Assembly: GCA_015501055.1 (NCBI GenBank)
Contig: JADNYV010000146.1
Span: 30,266-94,265 of the forward strand
Direction: 5' to 3'
DNA: 64,000 bases
From: Mucidula mucida
Lineage: Eukaryota; Basidiomycota; Agaricomycetes; Agaricales; Physalacriaceae
Shown here: positions 21,426-32,976 of the stretch, in pieces
Position numbering within the stretch: position 1 is the first letter of the stretch
How the letters are laid out: every line of letters starts with the position of its first letter
Notes under the pieces: model-generated
The model's database searches: none
Seen by the model: only the letters and a program-made list of their open reading frames with translations
Told to the model about the DNA's origin: nothing
Translations under genes and position numbers: made by a program

Positions 21426-22103
21426 ATGGCGTATGAAGAGAACAACAGCGCACTTGTACAGCAAGTCCTCGAGACAAAGACGGTGAAGGCGCTGTGGATG
21501 AAACTCCCGTCTTGCTCAAATATGTGGCAAAGCGGGAACAACCACCTCTGCCGGATGCTGATCGCGTCCTCGACCTTTACAATCACTCGCATACGCTAGC
21601 CATGCCCGATATCACTGGCTACGTCAATGAATGAGGGAAGGATGGAGGAAGGAGGGCTTGATCTCAGCCTTATAAGCACGGGTATCTATTTCCATGGAGA
21701 TCCGTATCGAACAGAATTGGACCATGCACTGGAGGCAGATGCACGAATGTGGGAGCACAGGGGTGGCGCCGAGTGGGATTGGACACCGCTAGTCGTGCAA
21801 ATAGCAATTGGCGTCTTTGCTGGGAAGCAATTGGAGACTGAATATCAACACCGTGTCCGGAGCTCAGCGACAGTGGAAGCCGCTATCCTACCCCAGCTTT
21901 ACGGAATATTTGGAGACCCGGCGACCAATGCGCATTTTCTGTTTCTGGAGGACATCGGGATGCCGCTCGGTAAATACTTGGAATATTTCGCCGACACTTA
22001 CCCCAAAGGTCGGCTACTGAACCGCATCAGAAGATTGCGTACTTCTTTCAGTACAGTCTTATTCATGTGGCTCATGTTTCTTAGGCTGGATGAGGACCTT
22101 TGA
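21426..22103 (+). pseudogene. Truncated kinase N-lobe gene, right-arm copy
   Basis: ATG 21426 opens MAYEENNSALVQQVLETKTV. One base is missing near 21506 relative to the left arm (GATGAAACTCC against GATGAAGACTCC), after which the frame shifts. The downstream part (21627-22103) reads like a kinase N-lobe and hinge: EAAILPQLYGIFGD, then FLFLEDIGMPLGKYLEYF. It ends before any catalytic-loop motif. The gene runs towards the full kinase at 22256-24618, so its C-lobe may have been lost at the convergent boundary. Confidence 0.45.
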
Positions 22104-22255
22104 CACACGCTCAATAGGCTACATGCTACTGGGCACACACACAGAGCGTTGTTGTCGATGTCAGACGTATTGGTGGCCTTACATCACATGGAGTCAATCC
22201 GACTCGTTCTATCATAATAACGAATAATGGGTGCAGATATTATTGAAAGCGTGAT

Positions 22256-24618
22256 CTACACGACGCCTGGGTTATCGTCCACGAGATCACCAATATTCGC
22301 AGGCATTCCATCTTTCCCGATGACTTGACCATTCTCAACATGCTGCCCTTTCAGCAATTTTTCCAACCGCTCCCATTCCAGGCGGAAGTTGTCTTCGTGC
22401 GCATCAGTGTTTGCCCTGTCAAAGTCGATGATGGAGATGCCGCCCGCATCGTTCACCAATATGTTCCACGTTCTCAGATCGCGATGTAAAACGCCCGCGG
22501 CATGAATAGAAGTCATCGCGGCACGTATAAGAGTTCTGTGACTGTGTCAGAGGGCAATAATCGATGGGATAAGGCTTTGTACTTTTCATCTGCCGTGAGT
22601 TTACCTGGGCGCCCGCCGAGCGAGCGTCCATCGTTGCTCAAAATCAACGCGCCAGCACCGCGTTGCGCATCCTGATAAAAGCCAAATACGCGTGGAATAC
22701 ATTTCACATTGGCGTTCTTCAGGTGAGCGTAAACGGAATACTCGTGTCGTAAACGGCATAGACGTCTGAAAGTCGTCGCTAGCTTCACGACTATCGGTCC
22801 GTGGTTGACATGGGGAATGGTGGCCGCGAATACATCACCCGTTGCACCGGTCCCAAGCCGAGAGTTCAAGACTAGAGTAACATAAGTAGTGGGAGGGTAG
22901 GCTGCCCTTCGTCTTTGTCCGGGTTGCAGAAGGATTGAAGGAGAAGGAGAATTATATATTCCGAAACGAAGGTATATGGCAATCGCAACGTGCCGAGAGA
23001 ACGAGGCTTCGAGATTCTGCAGACTGATTTAGTGAGAAAATCTCTCTACAAAACGACAAAGAGAACATTCATCTGCGAAACCGTGCCTGAAGAAAGAGGA
23101 GTGACCTTGATGGGTTATGTCAATTAGCAGCACGTTTGGAAAGTTCATAAACTGGCGAGCCTTATCATGATTTTCTGTCTTGGTTACCTCTGTAGCGGAC
23201 GACTGAGGGACATTACACAAAGCAGGACTGATCTGGAGCATTAACCTCACTTTTTTGCGGCCCCCTATCCGTCCATGTTGCTTCGACATACCAGGCTTCG
23301 ACTGAGATCTCTACCATTAAGTCAGGATTTTGTTGGGTACGATATTCGTAACATACCTTGCCACCGGGTGTGGTCCGCGTTTTGGCCTTTTGTTTTTTGT
23401 TGGAGCCTTCCTCGATCTCTGGAGATACACGCTTTAGCCCGGTAGGAGGTACGGGAACGGGTCGAGACGCTAGACGGTTCTGATAGCGTTCCATCACATC
23501 CTGTGCGATAGCGATATGGGTACCAGCCCAAATCTTGCCATATGCAGGATTCTTCGCACAACACACGTCAAGTAAATCTGACAAAATCAATGTTTGCTTT
23601 TCGCGTTGACGGATACCGATACGCAGGTAGTTCCCGCAGTCGAAAACAATGACCGACGCGTCAGCTCTTACTGCGTTTGCCCATGCCTGCACCGATTTTA
23701 GTCAAGGCACTAGAGAAGAAATGAACTCACCCTTTGAATGTATTGAGCGGGGTTGTCATGCCAGTCTTCCATCGCGATAGACATGACGCGCCCAGGCGAG
23801 CAGTAGTCCACAACGGGAGAATCGGTACGAGAACTACGGCGGATGTGGCCATCCCGACGTGGGACGGGATCAAGCTCGGGAAGAGGCCATAACGGTTGAG
23901 GGTTATCAGGCGGTCGTGGCGCCTTCGGGGCTGGCGAAGGATTAGCTGTTGTCGAATTACATGCCCAAGGGAATTCCTCCATCTCTGCCACATTCTCCAT
24001 CTTCCGAAGCAGTTCATACTCAGCTGGACAAAAAAACATGGCAGTAGCGCAGTGAGGATACTGCTTTCCAATATCCAGCAATTTAGGGCGCATCTCCGGA
24101 TGAAACTTCTGTATGAAGCGAGGCTCCCTCAGACTATAGTTGGCGAAACGAAGAAGAAAGTGTTCCACAAGGAAGGAGTTTGACGAGTTTTGGTCACAGG
24201 TGTCCAGTTGAGAATATCCCCACGAAAGCGCCGAGGGAATATGTGGCTGCTCGGGGTGTATGCATATGCTGGATGCGAGTTGTGAGCTCACAAGACCGGC
24301 TCCCAGTTGGTGTGTCGTGGCTATAGGCTCCGCGGTGTTTACATCGTCCGTGTTCTGATACCAGTCCTCAGGACTTCCAAAAAAGTGATCAGGTATCAAG
24401 TGACGATTAGAGAAGCCACCAAGTTTTGTATCAACAGTACGTGCTAGCGCTGTCAGCAGAGGAAGATGTATCACGACGCGTCTCAGCACGAGATTCTCGT
24501 CTATGTGTGAGTCGAGAAAGTTGCCCGGGGGATACTTTGGTCTAGGCGATGCCACACCCTCGCGTCCGTAATGCGGTGGGCTGAGGTCCATGAACCTCGC
24601 TTCAAGCGTTGTGGTCAT
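22256..24618 (-). CDS. Fungal protein kinase-like gene, right-arm copy
   Basis: The complete copy. ATG at 24618 (MTTTLEARFMDLSPPHY) opens exon 1 to 23731, followed by a 44-bp intron and exon 2 from 23686. Later exons match the left arm. The N-terminal 430 or so residues carry no known domain but contain PPDNPQPLWPLPELDP and a basic stretch, KKQKAKTR. The kinase core has RLGTGATGDVFAA, VVKLA, HRDLRTWNILVND and IIDFDRA. The intron before the catalytic loop has a GTACAA donor here (GTGCAA in the left arm) and keeps frame. The region between SSATE and NLEASFSRHV is hard to resolve (introns near 23000-23220). Likely function: a Ser/Thr-type kinase of an Agaricomycete-expanded family, with unknown substrate. 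Confidence 0.75.
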
Positions 24619-24904
24619 GGTAAGACGAAGACTTAAGAGTAATGAATCCGAACCGACCAAGCTTGATTGCCGGTGGTATACGTTCTCACGCACGGACGAG
24701 GCTCACGATCAACGGTCATTTCACAAAAAATCCGAGTATACAGAAATGTAGTAGGTGGTTCAATTTCACTATGAGGGCCAAACGACAACAAAGTTCAAAG
24801 CACATGTAAAGGCCACCGTGTTCTCGTCCGGCTGGAGTTACAATGTTACAATGTAGAATTCCGCCTACACTAACGAGTCGTAGAAGCACATTTTTGCTGT
24901 AGCC

Positions 24905-25495
24905 AACAAATGACTCTCGTCGAACACGAGCAACTTGGATGGAAACTCAGACGCGATCGGACCGAGGCACGTGCGCGCGTAATGGCTGTTTTGCTTTCAC
25001 ACCACCAGCGCGCTCTCCACGAAATGTCCAACGACGGTCAAGACATGCCTGCGAGTGGGTCTCCTACAACATCAGGACAATATTCGCAGGACGACTCCAT
25101 GAAATGTAGACATCATTATCTGGAAAGGAGGACTGATCGCCGCGAGTAGGCACATCTCGCCTTTTATTGTTTTTCTCTTTTCTAATTCTCTCCGCCGGAG
25201 ACGAGTCATTTTCGAAGGACCACTTTTCAATCGGGCGGGATCATCTTTCCCTACTCTGAGATCCCGGCGAAGGTGCGCATGGGCATCGCTAGGGCGACGT
25301 ATTCTCTTCAAGGAAATCAATCGCATGCGCCCTTTAATCCTTCGCGCCGGACGCGTGAAGATGACTTTCAACTGGAATGGGAACGGTTGGAAAAACTGCT
25401 GAAGGGGCAACACGTTAAGTCATCGGGAAAGATGGGATGCCTACGAAGATTGGCGATAGGCTCGTGAACGACTTGGATAAACCGGACGTTTAGAT
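24905..25495. repeat. Shuffled third relic of the DUF6535/kinase cassette
   Basis: 24905-25075 matches the upstream region and first codons of the DUF6535 gene (GACGCGATCGGACCGAGGCACGTG, then MSNDGQDMPASGSPT). 25357-25495 matches the kinase C-terminus on the same strand (EDDFQLEWERLEKLLKGQHV, ending soon after). A short piece near 25305 resembles the hypothetical gene (CTCTTCAAGGAAATCAA). In both arms DUF6535 and kinase are convergent; here both fragments lie on the plus strand, so the relic was rearranged. Confidence 0.7.
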
Positions 25496-28266
25496 TGTGA
25501 TCTTATGAGTAAATCTTAACAATGCTTGCACCTGTGCCTCTCCATTGGCCCATGAACAGATTTCGGCGTCCGCAACAGCATCGATACCTACTACTGTAGG
25601 CGCTTCACAGTATCTTAATGATTCCATACCGTATCGGTCCCCAACCAGAGTCAAAAATTTGGCAGCGCTTCCTCTCAGTGAGAACAACGTAGCAGTCGTA
25701 GGACCGAGGACTGTCTCATATCTCTGAACACACATGGATGAGACTGAATAATGGAAAATGCAAATAACATACGAAAATATCGCAATGTATCAGTAGTTAC
25801 TGTCCTATTGTCCGGTATACACGTCCGGGAACAAAACAGTCGGCGACGGCGTGCCACTCCCGCCATTGACGATGGTCAGCTACCCACATCTGATGTAAAA
25901 CTGGGCGCCGCCAAACGAAGACGCGGCAAGATTACGTCGGACGGCTTTTGCTGAAATATAAAAGCCGTTTCAGATTCTTCCCAGGTTCTGCAGAACTTCC
26001 TTCGCCACCTTCGTTAGCAACCTCAGCCGCGAATGTCTGGGTGTTTCCGTCGTGTTTCGCTTGCCAGCGACTAGAGCAACGTCAGCTGATATATGTATGG
26101 TATACGCACACCAATATTTGCTGCCTTGATGCATAAACACTGCCTTTTCGCAATAAAGTGGGTTCTCACCTTCATCATGGAACGGTGGAAAGACGAGCGA
26201 GCCCGTAGGTTCTAGATATAGATGATGACCTTGGCGTCGAGGGCCGAGAGCTAGCGCCCAAGGTTTCCTTGGAATGCTTCAGTGATTCTTAATATATTCC
26301 TGGCAACGTGCAATGTATTTCAGAAGTCCAGGCGCAGCCAAGTTCTTCGGAAACTGTCCAAGAATTTACGAGTTTGCCCACATCTTCGGATTTAACGTCG
26401 AGTCGTGTGTGGCGTCGACGATGGGAAAATGGTCAGCATTCCAGAGGGCACGATCCGCTTCCACCAATATCTGAATGGGCATTGAAAGATCAGTAGAACG
26501 GAAACATCTACCTAGAAAGTACCCGCCTCGGGGATCAAATGAAGCAATGTCTACTGGGGACCAAGAACCTTGACCATACGTTCGATGTATGGGGATACTG
26601 AGTGTCACCTGGTCCGCCTGGACTGAAGAGGACCGCTCAACGATAGTCGTCGGCAGAGGTAGTCGATGGGTACGACTCGGATCTGTTCAAGCCTGCTCCG
26701 ACAATTCCTAGTTCTTGTCGTGTAACTGCTTCCACTGTTAGTGAAATCGTACACCAATAAACACGCGTCCTTCTTACCCCCATGACAATTGAGTCCGCCT
26801 GACAACGTTGTCCCAGGAGGTGTCCGGTGCAGAGGATAACATGGATGTGTACTAACTTCCCTTGTTCTCGTTTTAGTCCTAGAAACACCGAATGATTTAG
26901 TGAATCGGCGTACGAGTCCTTTCCTGAGGACCTGAACATGAAGACATTGAGCCGGAGCTGCAATCTCTCTCTGCCAGAGACATCAAGACATGACATCGTG
27001 CGCAGACATGTTAGTCGACAGATGTCAGTCATGATTCAGCTGCAATCAGGTGACAGAGATGAACGAAAGAAAGCCAGCCTTAGAAATAGACCAGTCTTCG
27101 CTTGGTAATGGAGTAGCACGATACGTGATTCGTTCAATAGGCCAAGAAGACTCGGTAGGCATTGTCTGCTTCGCGCGGACTCCTGCATCTGTCAGCGCCA
27201 CTATCACTGGCACTTGCGAGATAGCGGCCCGCCACAATGGAAGACCGTGGTGATACTAGGCCAAAGTTTGTAGATTCCGGAGGTTTTTGGTATAGCTAAG
27301 CGAGACTATCCTCATGCTCATCTCCAAGCTGAATTGAAAGAAGCCCAAGCTGAGCCTAGACTGCTCAAGACAAAAAGCCAACGCTTAAGCTTAAGAGCGT
27401 CGGCGGCAAAGGGCTTTGGGAAAGATCGCAGTCAATAGGATCAGCGTGGTTGCGTTCCGGACAGTGAGTAGGCTAACCTTCGGCTGACTCGGATGGCACA
27501 ATTAAATGCACCTGCCGGAGTCAGTTCCTTGTAGAATTCGCAGGCGGCCCCAATCACATTATCAACAATGATGGTGACCTGAGAATAGAGACATCTCTCT
27601 TCCACGCACACATCCAAATACACAATCCTTTCCATCTAGCGCAGTCGTCATGCTAAGCCGAGAAAACCGAGTATTTCTTCCTCGTGGCTCTCGCGTGGTC
27701 GTGAGGTTCCTTGATCTCGTATACAAAGACCTAACAGCGAGCGAGTAAAGTTCCACGTTCTTGGACGAGAAAGTCTGTCTTCTTCAGCCACAGGTACAGG
27801 GTTTGGATACCGTGGAATCGCGGTGGGCATCCCGGTATATCTCATTCTCGCCTTACATGTTCCGAAATGGCTCCGTCAGGCTCCGTTGCTGTCAGTGTCA
27901 TTTCTTGCCCCGTTCTATGATGTCTAGGCATTATATATGGATGGAGTACCCCGTTCTATAAAGCTTTGACATCTCTGGATTCTGTCAGACCTCTCGTCTT
28001 GTGAGGGGCATCCTCGTTCCTTACTTCATTCGTCTCGGCTCTGTCCCGGTGCCTATCAGCTTTGCTGGTTGATCCTCGGCCCTGACGGTCCACTGTCCTT
28101 GACTAACTCGCGTTTCTTTCATCCCATCATACACTAGTACCAAAACGCCAAACTCTAATATCCAGTCTCTTCCCATCGACTGACTCCCCCAGTGGGAGAC
28201 GTGCGTACTCTTGTCGCGTTTACTTATCATGCGAGGCTGATGATCCGAAGGTTATGCTCCAAGTGC
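25496..28266. other. Gene-poor stretch
   Basis: No credible gene. The longest frames (such as 26366-26608 minus, with FDPRGGYFLGRCFRST) lack spliceable neighbours or a domain I can name. It may contain old repeat remnants. Confidence 0.5.
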
Positions 28267-29447
28267 ATGGAATTGTCACTTGAGGCTTATCGGGACATAG
28301 TCAAGTATGTCGGAAGCCGTTCTGACCTCGCCACATTGTGCAGGGTCTCCAAAGCGTTCCGGAACGTGGCAGAACGCGCGCTATACAACACCGTGTACAT
28401 GTACGACGTGGTCATCACTATGCTCTTGTGTACGACGCTCTCGACGCAACCTCGCGTGGCGGAGTATGTAGATGCATTCACGATCCATATATCCGAGCCC
28501 TCTGACTCCGACGAAAATGGCGACGAGGAGCAGTCTGACGAAGACCTTCCGGAAGGATTCCTGGACACACTTTCATCCGCACTACGCAATCTCTTACGAC
28601 TTCGCTATCTCAATCTTTGCATCGGTCCCGGCATCCCCGCCCCCAGCGCCTGGATTTTACAAGGCTGCACCTTCCAGCTTCGTACTTTTCATTGCGAGTT
28701 TGACTGGGACTCCCACCTCGTCTCCTTCCTTAATTCCCAGCGTGATCTTTATGATCTCTACATTTTAGACTACAACGACTCTAACACTGTCACTCCGACC
28801 ACGGACGTACCCACACCTATTTCCTCGGGTCTCGTACCCGAAGCGTGTCGCAGACTTTCCATATTGGAATGCACCTTCACAGAAGCGGCCGCTGCGCTGG
28901 TGCCCGGTCGACCAGTGAAACGCTTGAAAACGTGTTTTTCGCGTTCTGATATTGGTGAAAAGCGGCAGGAGCTGTCGCGGCTGGTTTCAGGCATTACCCA
29001 ATCCACTGGCAGATTACGCTCACTGGATATCGCTGACTCGGTATATGAGGCCTCGTTCACTCTCGAAATCTTGACGGATCTGTCTAGGGCAGTAAGCAGA
29101 CTGCGGTACTTGGGCAGCTTCGCGCTACCAGTCCCAGGCGATGAGGTGCGTCGCGTTCAATTTCAACGTATCCTTGGTAATCGGTGACGCAGAGACTCCG
29201 CCTATATGGATTGCTAATGAAGTTCCCTCGCCTTCAATGCATTGAATTGGAGGTATCGGCGTGGGTTCCGCTTCCAGAAACCTTCCCCGCATTTCGCGCC
29301 CTCAGCGCCGAACTCAGGATCTACTGCCCGCATATCGTCAAGGTCGTGTTCGTGCACAACTTTGAACGGACGTTAATCGTGTATTCCAACGCTGTGTATC
29401 GTACCGACGAAGACGTGAGCGCGGAACTGCTTTGGAGAGATTATTGA
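28267..29447 (+). CDS. F-box-like protein
   Basis: Two exons, 28267-29145 and 29193-29447, split by a 47-bp GT-AG intron that joins DE to RLRLYG in frame, about 378 aa. Residues 1 to about 45 (MELSLEAYRDIVKYVGSRSD, then LCRVSKAFRNVAERALYNTV) match the F-box pattern typical of Agaricomycete F-box/LRR proteins. An acidic insert follows (SDSDENGDEEQSDEDLPEGF). The rest has leucine-rich spacing without clean repeats. Such proteins are substrate adaptors of SCF ubiquitin ligases; the substrate is unknown. An ATG 75 nt further upstream exists, but the F-box starts at 28267. Confidence 0.75.
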
Positions 29448-30082
29448 CGTTTCTTCGGAGCTTCCAGTGAGTCGTCCACCCCCCAACAGGTTTTTTAATA
29501 TGTGCTAATTTGGCAATGTCGTAGCACACTACTCATACTTCGACCTCATTCTTCACGAGCTGTTTCAACGTATACCCTTCTAATTTCTTATTCCCTATTG
29601 TAGCCTTCGCTGTAACATAGGTATCATTTATCCCACTAAAGCAAAGCACCCCCATGTAGCCTACAATTCTCTTCGCATTCCTTTCACCCGGATATCCATG
29701 GCATACGATACCCACGCTCATTGCATGTATCTTTAGTTCTTATATAACTTTTCCTACATTTCGAGACGCATCGTGTTTGCCGTCATTGTCAAACGGTCGC
29801 TTCGCTGTAGACTCGGCACAAAGTTGAACTCGAAGGTCTCCCAACAGCTTGATCGGCTCTCCATGTTATCACCGGACATAGTATGTGAGGTTGCGATGAT
29901 TCCGAGCTCAAACAACCAGGCAGGATATTACTCGGAAAGACCAGCATCCACTGCTGTACATGTCATTCATTGTTGCTCTATTCGACCATATATAAACTTC
30001 AGTAGAACGTTCGGCACCGAAACTCTAATGGATATTAATTACCACCTGGAGTTCGAAACCTCATGCCTTCGTCTTCGAAAAT
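29448..30082. other. Intergenic, no gene seen
   Basis: AT-richer convergent intergenic DNA between the two F-box genes. Open frames are short and unsupported. Confidence 0.5.
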
Positions 30083-32691
30083 CTAGTCCTCGTCATCACT
30101 TGACGCTGAAGTACCCGTGTCCGAATCCTCATCATCGTCCGAATCACTAGTAAGCATCGCGCGTATCTCTTCATCCGATACCTCAACAATTTCTACGGAT
30201 TCAAGAAGAGGTTCATCTGGCATTCCAAAGACCTTGCAATAATCCACGTTCTCCACACCTCCACGAATCCCGTGCCTATATCAGAAACCACGTAAATAAA
30301 CCGTTGCGTTCTGGAATTGGCGGAAATACTCACGTCCTTAGGTGCGTGTCCAGTTCTATATCAGACCACCCATCCAAGGATTCGCAAGGAAGATCACGAC
30401 AACGAACACATTCATACCGGATCGAATGGTAGTTCTTGTCCACGATCCTCCAATGCTTCGGGAGATCGTCGAGTCCATCCATCGCATAGAGCCATTTGTG
30501 AACCTTCTTATGATCAAAATAGTGGTGTTCGAAAGAGTGCCGGGCCTGCAAACGAAGCATGAGGTCACATTATTTAACGGAAACGTTTGACCAAAAACCT
30601 TACAATGCCCCTCCAGTCTAGAAGCAATCTCTCCCTGTTGAGACCAGCTAGACATTTCCGACAACCAAAGAGCATACCCTTGGCGTCCATGTCAGCAACC
30701 GTTGCACTCCTAGCATTAAGTGCCGCCATCTCCACGATGACAGTTATAATCTCCTCCAGGACTTCACTTTGTCTCAACGCTAGATCCCACTCCATCCTGC
30801 GAACCTCTCTTCCCTCCTGCGCGGACATTAATGTCAAACATATGGCGTCATCACCCACTTTCCTGGCCCATCCAGAGGTCGGTATCATGGTGGCACAAGT
30901 GTGCGTGAGTGGCTCCGGCCAAAAGACAGGGACGCATATCGGAGTGACGTTCAAGGCTGCGTACTTCCTCTTGCTTGTAGTCGTACACGGCGGGACATCG
31001 CTACACCTTCGACACAAAAAAGCCTTGCATGCCAGGTCAACCGGCCACGCAGACCGGTCCCGATTATCGACCATCCGCAACGCGTTGTGAACAACCTTCC
31101 CTGGAAGGCTACGGTACCATTGGTCGCACAAGGCCGGAATTTGGGGTATGACGTGTTGGAAATGTTCTTTTGTGACTTGGACGTCTGTGGGCAGATCCAA
31201 GACAGCGTGAACAGGAGGAAATTTGCAAAAGTCCGGTAGATTGGGGTAAACCATCGTCAAAGGCATCCGGCTAGGATCATTCTTGAAGTCGCGTAGAATA
31301 GACACGGCGATGTGCTTTCGTTTATTGTACGCAATAGTATGTTCCCGAAAGCGCTTGCTTTCTTTGAGCTCTTCGCAAAAGGCTATCATCTTCACACGAA
31401 TCGACTGCCAACCTGAGAGCCCATGGTCAAAAGAGGTTTCATTTTTATCGGAAGAGAAAACACGCCTCGATCAGTAAGCCGGACACTACCCTTCACACAA
31501 GGGTGTCTTTGGAAGAGGTTATTGTCTCTGAAATCGTCAAGGCCCTCGGTATGGCCCTCTGCAACGAGTTTCTCGTAGATCCTAGGAGGATTTTAACACA
31601 AAGTAATTCCATAATATGAATACTTACTCTTCTCGTCTGAGGACCTTGAGATCTTCCAGTTCCGCCTGACGAGCCGCAACAAAATTCGCATACCATTTGT
31701 TGCCAACTTCAGCCTTCTGGGTATGTTTTGAATGTTGCGTTCGAAGGATTCAAGCCATGGCACAAACCTGAGATACGTCTTTAACGAAAACCTTGCGTGC
31801 TTCAATGAAGCGTTCACGGTTTTCCCGGTCATACTCTCGAAGACACTGTTTAACGTTCTCGAAGCTAGATCGCAGAGCGTAAATGTCAAGGTCCCTTGAG
31901 GGCCGTCGATGGTAATCTACGAGTGTACATGTACTTTGAGCACACCATAAGGAGATTCACGATATATACAACTCACTTGCGTGTTCATGATGAGGAATAA
32001 TAGAAAAGATCAATTTAATCTCTTGTTCCGCCAGCAGATCACCGGTATCGTAGAGGGCGCCTTGGCGAACAAGTCTACCGATGTCGCATTTCAGAATAAT
32101 GTGTGATACAAATGGAGTTGACCGACGTACAAGGATTCCGCACACGCTGGACAAATGCGGCACTGCAGCGTAAAGTTTGGAGCAACTACTTTCTTCTCCC
32201 AACAAAACTTGGAAGGAAATCCGTAAGCAGCGAAGGCTGGATGGGTCGTGGTACATACATGGCATATTGGCACAAACGCCAGATGCGCCCAACGCAGCTC
32301 GATATGCCCATGCTGGGCTCCGGGAAGCCCTTCAAGTTGAGACGAGCATTTCGCCACGCGCCAGCAGACGACTTATCCAGGAAATGCCGCGTAGGCTCTT
32401 GTTCGTACGCGCCAGATGCAGCAGGTCGAGAGGATGCACCCACCCAAATATCTAACGAAGACAGCCCCCAGATTAGTATTCGCAGATGATGTAGTATGTG
32501 GATGGCTCTCGCACCTCGAGCAGCACGTCGAATGGCAATTGCATGAATCCAGTTCCGTTAGCGGGCAGCAGGCATCTACCCTTACGACCGTTGCCCACGG
32601 ATGCCGTGAGGGTCGTCGTCGCATGTTCTGGGAGCGTGGAGGCGCTATTTCGCGGCCGTATGGTCGGTGGACTCAAGGCGGGGGCGGACAT
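30083..32691 (-). CDS. F-box protein with Cys-rich central region, about nine exons
   Basis: The start at 32691 gives a low-complexity leader, then FMQLPFDVLLE, which splices (intron 32452-32514) to IFGWVHPLDLLHLARTNKSL, a good F-box. Next come SSAGAWRNARLNL and a typical family segment, HIELRWAHLAFVPICHVC, followed by CRICPACAESL; these cysteine pairs suggest metal binding. Later exons join in frame through LLVRQGALYDTGDLLAEQEI, SSFENVKQCLREYDRENRER, the long exon 30574-31395 and a last exon ending in an acidic Ser/Asp tail. Two single-base gaps are needed to keep frame, near 32396-32404 and 32325-32336. SCF adaptor function is inferred from the F-box alone. Confidence 0.7.
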
Positions 32692-32976
32692 GGTGATGGT
32701 ATGAATCCAAGATGGAACGAGGCGTCAATATTCAAGTCACGACCATGTGATCAGTCGGACGCCTTTCCCACAGCAAATCCAATTTCGTTTCTTAAATAAA
32801 ATCTTTCGTGATTTTAACAAGGCGGACAAGCCAATTCCAAAGGAATTCACTTCGTACAATGTGTGTACATGTAAGTAGAACAAAATATAAGCCCATGGGC
32901 CAGTAGCTATTTGTGTACAAAGGACTTCCACTGAATCTATAGTATGTTTAAAAGCCACGGTCTAATACAACTCCTC

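Larger units (their letters stand above)
16545..24700. repeat. Right arm of giant inverted repeat
   Basis: Mirror of the left arm, from the upstream region of the DUF6535 gene (shared GACGCGATCGGACCGA element near 16548) through the kinase gene. It carries 238 bp between 21198 and 21430 that the left arm lacks. It extends at least 600 bp further into the kinase gene than the window shows for the left arm. The outer limit near 24700 is set by the loss of recognisable gene content, not by a visible terminal motif. Confidence 0.85.

Noticed and set aside
1..24700. Inverted repeat as a terminal-inverted-repeat DNA transposon carrying UBP6 as cargo
   Set aside because: No transposase, no short target duplication visible, and the outer ends lie off-window or undefined.
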